This document shows, one piece after another, positions 46,830 to 59,283 of a stretch of 64,000 nucleotides of DNA. Numbering within the stretch: position 1 is the stretch's first letter; every line of letters begins with the position of its first letter. Source of the stretch: Pyrus communis (lineage: Eukaryota; Streptophyta; Magnoliopsida; Rosales; Rosaceae). A model generated the notes under the pieces. The model did not search any database and had not been told where the DNA came from. It saw only the letters and a program-made list of their open reading frames with translations. A program made the position numbers and the translations under genes. Location: positions 9,687,600 to 9,751,599 of the forward strand of contig NC_084816.1 in the NCBI RefSeq assembly GCF_963583255.1, read 5' to 3'.

Positions 46830-49782
46830 ATGGCGGATGACCGGGACGAGCTCAGCGATTACACATCGGAAGACGAAGGCACCGAGGATTACAAGAAGGG
46901 AGGCTACCACGCCGTCTCTATTGGGGACTCCTTCAAGAATGGCTGCTATGTGGTGCAGAGCAAGCTCGGGTGGGGCCACTTCTCCACCGTCTGGCTTGCG
47001 TGGGACACAAAGAGCTCGGTATGTATCTGTCTTGTTGTGAAGAATGCTGCTTGTTTGGTTACTGAGAAACTGAGGGAAAATGAAAAGAGTAGAGGAATTG
47101 AAATGTTGTGTTCTGTATGATTCTTTGGAAATTTAGGGTTTAGGCAATGAAAACAAGCATAATTTTTTGATGAATCCAGTTAGTTGATAGCGAACCAATT
47201 CGGTAATTGTGAGAATGAAAAGAAAATTTTGAATGTAATTTGCAAGAGGAGTAGAAGAACCAAAAAAAAAAAAATAATAATAATATTAGGGAATGGCTCA
47301 AATTCTCAGATTATATTGGTTGGCTTATACAAATAGAGAAAAGAGTTGGGCGTAGTTGAGTAAGGATCTCGTTTTCTGAATAAATTTATTGCATTGGTTA
47401 CTCTTTAGTAATTTGAGCTAGTTTCTTATTACAGTTACTTTATCTTAGTTGTTTTATTAGCATTTGGATTGAAGATTCTCTATCTTTCCTGTTGTGTGTG
47501 CGGATTTTTTTATGCACGTGTACGAAAGTAATTGAGTACCCATTCTATAATCTCATTGTTCAAACCTTTAACAACATGAGAAATTCATTGTTTGTAGCGT
47601 TATGTAGCTTTGAAGATTCAAAAGAGTTCTCGTTATTACACTGAAGCTGCGATGGACGAAATAAAGATTCTCAAACAGATTGCCGAGGGAGACCCTGGCA
47701 ATAAGAAGTGTGTTGTGAAGCTTTTGGATCACTTCAAGCATTCAGGCCCAAATGGACAGCACGTCTGTTTGGTTTTTGAGTACCTGGGGGATAACCTCCT
47801 GACCCTTATTAAGTATAATGACTACCGAGGGGCTCCACTGCACATGGTCAAAGAAATTTGTTTCCATATATTAGTGGGTTTGGATTATTTACATAGTCAA
47901 CTTTCAATAATACACACTGATCTAAAGCCAGAGAATGTTTTGCTTTCGTCAATGATTGATCCATCTAAAGATCCTAGGAAATCAGGTGCTCCTCTCATCC
48001 TTCCAACCAGCAAAGATAAAAATGTGCCTGTCTCTGGGGCTTCTAAAGACATTAAGAAGTTAAACGGAGATCTCACCAAAAACCAGAAAAAGAAGATCCG
48101 TAAAAAGGCTAAGAAGGCAACTCAAGGTTGTGAAGGAAGGGAAATTTCGAAGGATATGGAGGCAGATTCCACAACAGTTGATGTGGAAGATTCTATTAAT
48201 GAAGTACAATCAAATGGGGTTTCTGTTCAAGAACAAGTGAAGGATTCTGGGGTTAGTAATGAATCAGTAAAGGGTGAAGAAAAGGAAGAAACTCAAGAAG
48301 CAAAAGCAAGCCGTTCTGCAAGGCAGAAGTTATTCACAGAAGCTGACCTTAAATGCAAATTGGTTGATTTTGGAAATGCTTGTTGGACATATAAGCAGTT
48401 TACTAGTGATATTCAGACAAGGCAGTACAGATGTCCAGAAGTTATTCTTGGAGCGAAATACTCAACTCCAGCAGATTTATGGTCCTTTGCTTGTGTTTGT
48501 TTTGAGCTAGCCACTGGTGACGTTCTTTTTGATCCACACAGCGGTGACAATTATGATCGGGATGAGGTATGTGAAATTCTTGATTTCTTCCTCTGAAATT
48601 GCTGAAGATTTTTGTTAGATTTTTAAAGCTTTGCCGCTTTTGAAGTACTGCACTGTCTGATTTTCCAAATAGGATATTTTTACAGATACTGAGAATTCAC
48701 CAAAATATTTCTTTCCATGGATAGCCACCTAGATAGATCATAGAACATGTATATTTTCTTCGTTCAGGCAACAATTCAAATATTAAAACTTACACCTTAT
48801 GGTGGACCATTTTGTATGTTCTATCGTTATGCGGTCATTATTGTTCCCCACCCCCTAAATTGTCTTATCTGATGCACTCAACACTTTAAAGGGGCCCTTG
48901 TAGTTGCAAATTTGTAAATTTCGATATCATCGTAAGCATCATCTAACCAGTATGATTCATCAAATATCACAGAGTTAATTTTTTGCCTTAGACATTACTG
49001 GATTTGCTTGAATAGGGTATTGAGCTAATTGATCATAGAGTGACGGGAGTAGACTGCACACTTCGAATTTCAAGGAAGTTTACGATGTATTTGAAAAACT
49101 AGGTGTCAGATATATTGTATTCCTTTAAATAATTTAAGTTCTATATTGACTTTTAAATCTCATTTTTCAGGATCACCTGGCACTGATGATGGAACTTCTT
49201 GGAACAATTCCCCGTAAGGTAATACCATGATACTTTGCTCACTGAAAGAAGTGAAACTAATATGCAGTGCTTACACTGCCACTTTGAAGAATCAAGAATG
49301 TGAGTTTATACTGTTTCACAATAAATCTGGTTAAATAAGGGTATTCATAAATGTTTCTTTTGCAGACTGCATTAGGTGGCAAGTATTCCCGGGACTTCTT
49401 TAACCGGTATGGGGATTTGAAGCATATTCGACGTTTGCGTTTCTGGCCTCTTAATAAGGTGCTAACAGAGAAGTATGCATTCAGCGAGCAAGATGCAAAT
49501 GACATGGCAGAGTTTCTAGTTCCCATACTTGATTTTGTGCCTGAAAAGAGGCCAACAGCTGCACAATGCCTCAGTCATTCATGGTTCAGTGCAGGTCCTC
49601 GACTCCTTGAGCCCTCCGTGGCTGGTGTGCAACCTCAGGCGTCCAACGGGAGTATTTCTAAGAAGGTGGAGAAGGATGAGAGGGAAGCAATGGAGGTGGG
49701 AATGGGGAATATAGCCATAGATGAATCTTCAAAACCTGTTAAAGAATCCCAAAGTGCACTAAATTCATCACAACAGGCATGA
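46830..49782 (+). CDS. SRPK-type serine/arginine-rich protein kinase
   Basis: It phosphorylates RS domains of splicing factors, in cytoplasm and nucleus. Four coding exons (46830-47018, 47598-48566, 49171-49218, 49366-49782) total 540 residues. Kinase N-lobe: glycine loop LGWGHFSTVW (about 46-55), catalytic Lys69 in YVALKIQ. C-lobe: HTDLKPEN with Asp171 (the HTD variant typical of SRPKs), then a charged spacer (about 184-306, with basic KKKIRKKAKK), DFG at 320-322, TRQYRCPEVILG activation segment and WSFACVCFELATGDVLF. The C-terminal tail is Ser-rich and acidic. The spacer splitting the kinase is the SRPK hallmark; length fits plant SRPK4-like proteins. The ATG is preceded by stops and a repeat-disturbed leader. 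Complete, no break seen. Confidence 0.95.
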
Positions 49783-50534
49783 CCAGTTGGTTCAGGTGTT
49801 TTTCTTTTCCATGTTTTATGCAATTTGTTTTGTTCTTTTACCATAGAGCTGTGTTTTTCTCTTCTTCCTTTTCCTTCTTTCCTTTTTTGTCCAAAGCATT
49901 GAGCTTTGTTGGTTTTCCATATTCATTTGTTAATCCATTTCGTGTTTCGGGGATGCGACCTTGATTAGTGCTTACCAGTAGTCTGCTCTAGTGTCTTTCT
50001 CAATCGTGATCAAATTTCGAAGCACATCTCTGAAGCACATCTTGTCTTTGATTAGAAACATTCTTATCAAATATTTCGTTATATCCAATTTTACGGTTCT
50101 ATGGAAGGGTATATGTATCAAACTTTCACTAGACTAGGTTTCGTTTAAAGATTGATGTTTGTAATTTGTGAATATGTCGTTCTTTGGGGTGTACATTCTT
50201 TGTTTCTTACTTCCGCAAGGCGTGGGCAGTGGGCACTTACACAATCCAGCATCCAGCTTGGCCAAAATATTACAGCGCCATAAACACTAATCATCGCTAC
50301 TCGTTGCGTATACTGGAGCTAAGCCTAACGGATTCAACTCGCTGTTACCAGCAGCAGTGATGAAATAATTGAAATACAGTACAATCGTATCATTGTGTTT
50401 GGCAGCTGAATGTTCATCACCTCCGAAATCACCTGTAAAATTAATGAGGTGCGATTAAGTTTCCAGAACACAAACGGGATTAACGAAACGAAATAGAGCA
50501 TTGAAAATTTTACCTATACCGAATCACTTTACAT
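49783..50534. other. convergent intergenic region, SRPK and MRS2 3' ends
   Basis: No gene. It contains the 3' UTRs of the plus-strand kinase and the minus-strand transporter, which face each other about 750 bp apart. T-rich after 49800. No polyadenylation site was assigned. Confidence 0.6.
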
Positions 50535-53500
50535 TTACAATATTTTCCGTGTCCTGAGATAAGAGTAGACAAGAAAAAATCCGACGACGGCGCCAACAAG
50601 TATCCCTGCTGTTGTAAACCAAAATGCGAACTGCACCAAATTAAGCAGTAAGTAATGGCCAAGGCCAAGTTGTAGTAACCCGGAAGAAAGGGGGAATTCG
50701 AGGAATTTTACGTACCACATGTTCTTCAAGGTAGGACCTCAAGTTCATGCCAAATATACCTGAAATTAGAAGGAAATGAGACTCCTGATAACGTAGATAG
50801 ATTCTTCTTGCCATGATCACAATACGTGAGAATTTCCTATGTGGTAGGTTATGTAGTAAGTTTTGCACAAGGACAGACTGGAAACGAATAGAATCGAACC
50901 GGAACCCATTGGAACATTTGTACCAACACAATGCCCAAACTTATTTCCAGAAGCATTACACATAACTAATACAGGTAAGAGATAGGGTTTGTAGCAGGTT
51001 AAGGACACACCTGCAACCAGAGCGCCAAGTGCCACACAAAACGTCCCAACCTGGAGTAGTAATTCCACTCTGCTAACCTCAAGCCTCCGAGAACTGATAA
51101 ATGAAATCAGTTAAAATTGGCAATTAGATAATTGAAAAGCACCCAGTGCGGCCTTTAAGCATCCAATACAATTCAATTCCGGTTTGAGTATGAGAGTGCA
51201 AACAGAACAGGAAATAATAGGGAATTTTTCGGTTTCAGGATTATATATGAAACTTTTAACTAATACTAATTCAGCTCAAGGTGAGGTTGTATGGTGTGTG
51301 GAATGGGGCTGCAGCTATTTGTTTCTTGTCTGCATTTATGTTTGCCTCTCTATGAGCAGGACGGGGCTTCCGTGGAACAGGATGCTGATCTATATACGTT
51401 GTTGGCCCAGTTTTCTAACAGCTTAAACATTTTAGATTCTGTGGTTTCGTGGTTGTCAAACAACAAGATCAATAAATGTTTCGCATCCAGGAGGAATGTC
51501 TAGAGCTATAAACAAATAAAAAACAGCAAAAACATTCAGACCTCAAATTGACAGCTATAGAATCTTCCATTTCTTTAGCAGAATCGAGAAGCCTTTCAGC
51601 CTGGCCATGACAAGATTCACACCTGCAAATGCATCAAACACTAAGTTCAACTCCATGGTGAACATCATAGCACAGGTTTCAAACATGCTGCTTCTCAGTG
51701 GTACTATAGCATAGGGAAAAAATGCATCACTATCCATTCGTGCTAACATTAGGGGTGAAGGGGAACCTACCGTTGAAGATAATTTTCCAAGAGCATCTCA
51801 ATTTCTTCCTCCTCTTCTGTATATAACAAAACCAAACCAAAGATACACACTCATTGACTGAATTTGCAACTTATACATTGCTCAAGTAAATTACAGCACT
51901 AAAACTAACCTTCAGCAATCTGCTTCTCTAAAGGAACAGAACATTCCATGTCATCATTTATCTTCTTGAGTGTACAATTTCTCCCCATAATGCATATACG
52001 GCGTATTTCATGGGGATCCTCTAACAGATCAAAGAGCACTTGCCTGAAAGCTCCTGCCCTCGAACCCAATTCAACCTTTCATCAACAAAGGACAGGTAAC
52101 CAGATTAATAATGATGTTTGTCAATGCCCCTGAACACGGGTTTACCATTAAGCCAAAATGATCAACTATACCAAGGTTTGCTTGCTAATACGAAGCTCTT
52201 CCAGTATGTCAGCAGTTAACCGGTTCGGCAAAACACTAAGTAACTTTTGAACCTGAAGCCAATTGAAGGAGATTAAACATGATTTCACTTGAACCACAGC
52301 ATTTGAAAAAACAAATATTTAGCTCTAAGGCAGATATTTAATTTACTGATTTTTTCATGACGGTTGCAAGCTACTAATTTTTTCATGACAGTTGCAAGCT
52401 AGAACATAGAGGATATATTTAGCTCTAAGGCAGATATCTGCTGAGAGAACCTAAAAGAGAACCTTTGGAAAAAAAAAAATATTAAAATACTCACTATGTG
52501 CCCATACTCACACGAGGTTCTAAATACATTAGTCTTTGTTCCAAACGCTGTATTCTTGAGAGCAATGCTGCTTCAACAACCTGAAAGTACCACAAACACA
52601 AAATATGTTCGGCACTCTGATAAATTGAGAATCAGAAGCTTAATAGGTGAAAAGATTAGGAAGTATATGCATGACAAGGAATATGAATCATATAAACGCA
52701 AAGAAAGCCCTCAAGTTTACACAAAGTATAGAAGGCCCCCCCTATTCTTAATGACAATATGCCAATGACTTGTCTTGGTTAATCCAAACATCTGCTCAGA
52801 AGAGGCATATGGATGACAAATAAGGTCACTTTTTACCTCTTGCCAACCTTTTCGGAACATGAATATTAGTAACAGAGAAATCGGTCCTTGATGTAAGCCT
52901 TGTTATTGAAAACCTACAGCTTGTTCTAAGTTATTGAGAAAGGAGATACGGTGAAACATTAAACTCAAACAGTGTATCCTCCTTTTGAAATTTGATATAA
53001 TCCAAAGCAGTCGCACCTAAGCCATAACGGAAAGTTGTCTATCTTTAATCTCAGTTCAGTTGTTATTGAAATTGTATTTTATGTAGTTCACTGCATGCCG
53101 CAAGCTTGTTAAAGTGTGTACATATTTATGCGTGTTTGTATTTTCTTTCAAAAAGGATAGGATCAAAAACGGAGAAATTTCCCCTTTTGGATTTCTGGGA
53201 AGAATTAGAAGCATGACAGAGAGAATTTCCGAGAATGTTCATTGCATTTCTCACCAATGAGCTAATGAGCTCAGCAGGTTACATAGGAGAGGAATCTCAC
53301 TCTCTCTCATTTGAACAATCTCAGCCTTACATTTGATCTGCCTATAAGTTAGATTCTTATTTCTTATAGAAATTTTCAGGTAAGGGTATCCAACTTACAA
53401 AATACCACATCAAGAACTAATATATCTTTGAAGTCAGTCATAAAATAAAGAACGGTACTAGGATTAAAACTTATATATTTGGCCCTCCAATTCAATGCAA

Positions 53501-55011
53501 ATGGCAGCCATATTAAAAAACTGCAATAAGGCAAACTAGAAACCTTTTTCAAATCCTCCAGAACTGAACCCTTATAATTGAAGAAAATTAAAAGGGTAGC
53601 ATTTCTTGGAATCATCTTTGTGTAAGGTTTCTACATGCAGACCTTTTGCAAATTTGTAACACGCACTAATAAATCAGAAATTCCAAAGCAAAAACAGTGA
53701 TTTAGCATGAAGCAAGATAGGAATCGCGACAAGAATGCTAACCTCGAGCTCAAATGGCATAGATGGTCCTCCATTCATATTTTTGGGGTTTAGTCGAGGC
53801 AACAATGCTTCTATGAAAGCTCTGCCTCCTGTACTGCACATGCAAAATTTCCAGTAGTATTATGCTTTGAACTCGATAAGGCAAAACTAGAAGTCAATGC
53901 AATATCTTGTTCTGCTCTCTCACTTGTTGTAGTCAAATATAAGGACACGCTCTTGCATTGCAATTGCGCGTAATGAGCCTAGATTCAACAGAATAGCATG
54001 CTCCCGGACCTAAGAGACGGATCAAAAGAAGCTCGTAAGTATGATAAATTTCCGCCATTTAAAAAGAATTAGTTATCTATGATTCTTACTTACCAAAATT
54101 TAAATATTTATACAGGTAAGAACACACACAAAAGCATTACAATTTGCAGGAACTAGCATGAAATACCAAAAATGGAAGATGGAATCATACCAGCAACGAA
54201 GGCATCGAATTTGTGAGAAACAATGAAGGATCAACACTCCGAATGTCACGCGGACGAAGACCTGAGGATGAAAATTAACACCCGTAACCCGGAAACAGCA
54301 CTAGAATTAACCCACATCATGTTGTTAGCAGTTTAATTTCAAAGAGCAGTATAAAGTAAATAGCTTTTTTACAAAATTAATAAAAAGCGTTTGCATTTTT
54401 TTTTTTTTAACAAACGATATTATTTATATGTTCTTTCACACAATAATCTGGTTTAAATTTGCTAACTCACCGCTTGACTTCAGCAGCTGACGTCTGTTTA
54501 TTTTTCTAACAGATACCGTCCCATTAGCCTTCACTTCTTCCACCTATAAATTAATTAAATAATCTTATTGGTTAATCATATGGATTAATACATTAATCAC
54601 ATTCTTTAATTGCACTTAAACAGATTACAAAACTGACTTGCAACAGACCTCGTAGACCGGCTCGCGAATTCCGAGCAAAGAATCACCGGCAGACGACATC
54701 GCAACCCTACCCGAACCACTACTCTTCGCCGCCGCCGCCGCCGCCGTCGTTCGATGTCGGCTGTTGACCAGAACTTCGTCGTGGGGTCTAGCTTCGTCAT
54801 CGGCGATGGTTTCGGGGTCACTGTACCGGTCCTCCTCGGTGGCCGATCGAAAGCACTTGGGTCTCGGCGAGACCGAGACGGAGAGCTTGACCGGAATTGG
54901 AGAGACGAGAGAGGCCTCGGCCTTTCGCGATTGGGAGTAGAAGAGCTGAGCGGAGTGGGGCGAGGAGTGGAGTGGGAGCTGGAGGAGGTACGGCCATGGA
55001 GTCAGAGCCAT
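50535..55011 (-). CDS. MRS2-11: MRS2/CorA-type Mg2+ transporter, plastid MRS2-11 (MGT10)-like
   Basis: A Mg2+ channel, expected in the chloroplast envelope. Thirteen exons (55011-54649, 54543-54471, 54261-54191, 54009-53924, 53833-53743, 52580-52512, 52252-52172, 52075-51910, 51816-51771, 51622-51542, 51093-51011, 50759-50716, 50630-50535) total 449 residues, near the plastid family length. The N-terminus is Ser/Pro/Leu-rich with few acidic residues, consistent with a transit peptide, and has a six-Ala run from a GCC repeat. Middle: INRRQLLKSSGLRPRDIRSV and MPFELEVVEAALLSRIQ. Acidic helix EEEEIEMLLENYLQR. TM1 (about 384-406) ends in the Mg2+ signature GMN (407-409); TM2 is FAFWFTTAGILVGAVVGFF; basic tail SYLRTRKIL. 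A truncated SINE forms part of intron 2. Complete. Confidence 0.94.
54397..54463 (-). mobile_element. 5'-truncated SINE in MRS2-11 intron 2
   Basis: On the gene's strand: AAATTTAAACCAGATTATTG, then a short body, then ATATCGTTTGTTAAAAAAAA. It matches the 3' half of the SINEs at 29867 and 40347. It ends 8 bp from the exon 2 splice donor (exon edge at 54471). Confidence 0.7.
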
Positions 55012-55364
55012 TGCAGAGTCGCAGAGCTCTGGCTGCGATCATGTAGGGTGGAGGATTTGGGTAATATCTGTAACGTGCAAATGGGTTTCTGCAGATATTT
55101 TTAAATTATATTCTCATTGAGTTATTTTATTATTACCGTTAGCATTCTGTTTTTATGGTTGGAAAATGAATTAGAGGCGGCTTCAGGTGCGGCTCGGTGC
55201 AACGGCTTCAGGTCGTGGCTCGGCTCGGTGCAGCTCGGCTCAACGTTTAGTGTAAATCTACGTATGAACCTCATTTGAACCTCTGTCCAGTGGTGAGATA
55301 TTCTACCAATTTCAGACTCAGTTTCTCTTCCAACGAATTTCAGCATGATTTCTTAGGAACAATT
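55012..55364. other. promoter side of MRS2-11 and junction to the viral insert
   Basis: No gene. GC-rich repeats of GGCTCGGTGCA.. occur at 55190-55240 (CGGCTCGGTGCAACGGCTTC and similar). The minus-strand gene should start transcription within this stretch. Confidence 0.4.
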
Positions 55365-55704
55365 TATTCCACAAATTGTGATGAATGAGAACACGGACGA
55401 TGTAAACGATTGAAGGATGACTGTATTGATTAAATATTTTATTCATGATATTCTGAAATTTATTTGATGTATTCTTAAGACCAAATGACATTACATTTCA
55501 TTCATAATGATCAAAAGAACTGACAAATGCTATTTTGTATTTATCATCCTCATGAATTTGAATTTGCCAAAATTCAGACTTCACGTCGAATTTTGAGAAT
55601 ATTACTGCTTGATTGAGTCTTTTAATTAAATCTCTTTTGTTAGGAATTGGATACCATATCAATTCCAAGACTTCATTAAGAGGTTTGTAATGAATGACTA
55701 ACAT
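55365..55704 (-). pseudogene. caulimovirid reverse transcriptase, partial, catalytic motif lost
   Basis: The fingers and palm start is readable from 55704 (YKPLNEVLELIWYPIPNK; FSKFDVKSEFWQIQ). Palm wording continues in another frame towards 55390. The catalytic YxDD position reads Y-I-V-R (55391-55405), so both metal-binding Asp residues are gone. The sequence ends soon after; the rest of RT and RNase H are absent. Confidence 0.85.
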
Positions 55705-56389
55705 AGGTGTTCCTCTTTCTAGTTCAACGTTTTTCTGGACATAGAAAGCAGGGCAGGACCATGGTGATTTACTCTTTCTGATTATTCCTTTATTGAGAAG
55801 TTCTTCAATTTTTGTTTTGCAAAAATTCCATAACTTATTGACTCATTTGAATTGGCCTGGCTTTTGTTGGTATTTTCTTTTCATTAAACTCTTGATTGTA
55901 AGGAAGTTTAACAATGTGTTGTTTTCTGTGCCAAAAAGCGTTGGGAATGTCAGAACAAATTTCATTAACAAGTTTCTTTTGAAAGTTGTCAATGTTTTTG
56001 TAATAAAGATTTGTTTGTTAATTGTTCTTCAATTCTTTTGTAATTAATTTATTCTTTTAAGAAATTAATTTGTTGTGATTTTTTGGTAACTAGATTGATG
56101 GTTTTTGAAATACTATCTTTTTGTAGTTGTCTTAATTTTTTGAAATCTATTTCCGTGCAGAACTCAAATGTGATTTTTTTTTGTCCTAACATTTTGTGGT
56201 TATGCGATTGTGGTGAACTTTGAAAATATATAATAGAGCTATGAAGGGTAGCCCTAAGATGACTGGGTCTGATATGTTTTTTATCAGAACAAATGGTGTT
56301 TTAAAGCAAACATTGTTTTGACAAACATGTGCCCTTGGAAATTTCTTATTTTAATTGCATTGGTCACTGATTTGCTACACTAAGGATTT

Positions 56390-56520
56390 CCATTGATTTA
56401 TGGAAATATTTAGTAGGAATTAAACTTTCCTTAATACAATTTAAATCTGCACCTGAATCGATTAAGGCAATTATTTATAACTGGAAATCTTCAATTATTA
56501 TTTTTACTTTAGAATACCAT
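56390..56520 (-). pseudogene. caulimovirid aspartic protease motif region
   Basis: The minus strand encodes an IDSGADLNCI block, the D-S-G-A active site of pararetroviral proteases. Flanking frames are broken. Position between coat and RT agrees with the family order. Confidence 0.65.
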
Positions 56521-56862
56521 TTCTGGATTTTGATCTTTTGTAGTAATCCTAATACTAAGTTTTGTGTTGGATTATTTAGGGACTTGGATTCTCATTATTG
56601 ATCAGATGAAGATTATTTTGTTCTTCATCTGATGGTGATTGAATGCTGCTAATTCCTAAGAAATTCTCGTGTTTGAATGCTTCTAAGATGCGAACGAATT
56701 TCTAGGTTTTCTGATTTTAGAAACTTAATTTCTTCTTTGATCTTATTGACTTCTCTTTATAAATCATTTATTGTAATTCCTTTCTTAGTTTTACTAAACC
56801 TTTCCAGGGTTGTACAAAGATAGATTTTTGGGGTTACTTGTGGTTGACTAGTACTGGCCTAT

Positions 56863-57684
56863 TGTCACATCCCAACCCGCCGCTACCAAGATATTGTCCG
56901 CTTTGGCATTCCCCGCCCGAAGGGGGCTACCGCACGGCTTTGTTCCTGTGGAACCGGTACCTCCAGCCGAAGCCAGCGCCGTCGCCACAAAACGCGTCTT
57001 GGTAACCAACAAGGTTGCGAATGGATATATAAGGCCAGGACTCGACCCTCGTGTGGCCGATGTGGGATACTACAATCCACCCCCCTTAGGGAGCCGACGT
57101 CCCCGTCGGCCGTAGCCAACGACAACGTCACACACCACCAGCACGAGTCCGGCTCTGATACCAAATTGTCACATCCCAACCCGCCGCTACCAAGATATTG
57201 TCCGCTTTGGCATTCCCCGCCCGAAGGGGGGCTACCGCACGGCTTTGTTCCTGTGGAACCGGTACCTCCAGCCGAAGCCAGCGCCGTCGCCACAAAACGC
57301 GTCTTGGTAACCAACAAGGTTGCGAATGGATATATACGGCCAGGACTCGACCCTCGTGTGGCCGATGTGGGATACTACAATCCACCCCCCTTAGGGAGCC
57401 GACGTCCCCGTCGGCCGTAGCCAACGACAACGTCACACACCACCAGCACGAGTCCGGCTCTGATACCAAATTGTCACATCCCAACCCGCCGCTACCAAGA
57501 TATTGTCCGCTTTGGCATTCCCCGCCCGAAGGGGGGCTACCGCACGGCTTTGTTCCTGTGGAACCGGTACCTCCAGCCGAAGCCAGCGCCGTCGCCACAA
57601 AACGCGTCTTGGTAACCAACAAGGTTGCGAATGGATATATAAGGCCAGGACTCGACCCTCGTGTGGCCGATGTGGGATACTACA
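56863..57684 (-). mobile_element. TRIM retrotransposon with three LTRs and two interiors
   Basis: LTRs lie at 56863-57074 (212 bp), 57167-57379 (213 bp) and 57472-57684 (213 bp), almost identical, each starting TGTCACATCCCAACCCGCCG and ending GTGGGATACTACA. Two 92-bp interiors (57075-57166, 57380-57471) each carry a tRNA-iMet primer binding site on the minus strand (57151-57163, 57456-57468). The whole is flanked by CCTAT (56858-56862 and 57685-57689). There is no coding capacity: long ORFs on both strands only reflect GC-rich LTRs read through. Terminal repeats plus PBS in under 1 kb define a TRIM. Confidence 0.95.
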
Positions 57685-57837
57685 CCTATTCTTGGGAGAC
57701 TAACTTTTTAAGCTTTTTTAAGTAAAATGTTTTTAACTCAGGGTCATCTATTTTACTGATTAACTCGATAAGAAGATCTTCTTGTTCTTCTTGTTTATTG
57801 AGGACATAAATTTTCTTACAGCAAGTATCCGTGCATC

Positions 57838-58263
57838 CTATCTTGATGTCAGGGGATGAAAGGCTACTTGAGGAGTAGTGGAAGAAGACGAATTAGACTC
57901 TAAACCATCTTCGGCTTGACTATGGTCTGTGTCTCTTAATTCTAAGACTTGGATTAACTGGGCTTTCTTTTCTTCAAAGATTTTTAGCTGGTTGATTGTT
58001 TTCTTGACTCTACATTTGTTTGCGTAGTGACTGAATTTGCCACACTTGTAGCAATTTCCTTTTTGTTCTTGGTTTTTAGAGTGGAATTTTCCTGAGGGCT
58101 TCCTCTTCCACTTCTTGCTGGACTTGGGTTTCTTGAAAAAATTCTTTGTTTCAAAATTCTTACTTTTGAATTTGTATTTGTTGTATTTGGGGTGTCTTTT
58201 ACTTGGGTACCTATTGTCGGGTTCTGATTTATTCTTTTTAAAGAGCAATAGGGGGTAATCCAT
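57838..58263 (-). pseudogene. caulimovirid coat protein C-terminal region with zinc knuckle
   Basis: The frame is Lys-rich (YNKYKFKSKNFETKNFFKK) then has a CCHC knuckle CYKCGKFSHYANKC (CX2CX4HX4C), then an acidic Ser-rich tail. This is the RNA-binding end of a pararetroviral capsid protein. The capsid core should lie at 58264-59280, which is broken by stops. Confidence 0.8.
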
Positions 58264-59283
58264 ATTGTTTGCAAAATGTTCCTAACTCATATTTGGCTAT
58301 TGACTTGTCTTTTTTGACTTGTTTTGTAATTTTCATATCAATATACATTTTTAATCCTTCCTTCTAGATAATAATAATAATATTTCCATAAGTAAGGGTA
58401 TTATATGGTATGATACCTTCTTTGACTAAAACTTGTATGATTTTATGGGCAAACAAGTTTGTCAAATCATTAATAAAATTTTTTTCCCAAAATGGTTGAT
58501 TACTGTCTTCTCTAAGCATGACTCTAGACATGAAAACATCTTTGTACCATCTAAAATTGCTTAGGGTTGGGCATCTTAAATTACTAAGTTGGTCATGAAT
58601 TCTTAAGGTGACATTACTAGATGTTCCTATGAAGTGTTCTATGATTGTGAAAAGTAACGTGTTGACTGCGTCTAGAACTTCCCTTCCGATCTGTTCATCG
58701 AAAATATGTGTTCCTTCATCTCTTTTGACTGCATTTCTAATTTCGTTTTTGGATTGTTCAGTGAGATGTTTTTCCCACCAAGAATGAGCATTCTTGTAAA
58801 TCCAGTGACCAAAAGGTCGCCAACTTAGGCTTGACTAAGATTATGGTTGGTAATATAACTATTAGCAACTATGGAGATGTGTTGTAATTTGTTTAGAAAT
58901 TCTTGTTCTGATAATCCATCTATGTTCTATTCATAGAGTTTATCAGCTTAGATGAGAATTGGTTCTGGATGTTTCTTTCCTCAAATTGAATATTCAGAGG
59001 TGTTTGTCTTGGATGCAAAATTCTTGGTAAGAGTTGTTGGATTGACTTTTTATTTGTGATTCGTTTTAGTTCAAGGTTATGAAAAGCTTCTTCTACTTTT
59101 CTGATTGAATTTGTTTCACTCTCGTCTTCTGAATCTCATATTACATAAGTTGTTTCTGGTTAAGATTCATCTGGATGTTGTAAGACATTGACTGTTTGAA
59201 CTCTTGTAACATTTGATTCTTTTTTCTTTTCTTTTTTTTTAACTAGTGGAGATCGTCTTTAAAGCTGTTGTGCTAGATGAGGC

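Noticed and set aside
54754..55104. Plus-strand 116-residue ORF
   Set aside because: Shadow of MRS2-11 exon 1 on the opposite strand.
56883..57725. Long overlapping ORFs on both strands (up to 175 residues), with internal repeats
   Set aside because: They are produced by reading through the three near-identical GC-rich TRIM LTRs; the repeated peptide simply mirrors the DNA repeat, and both strands are open.
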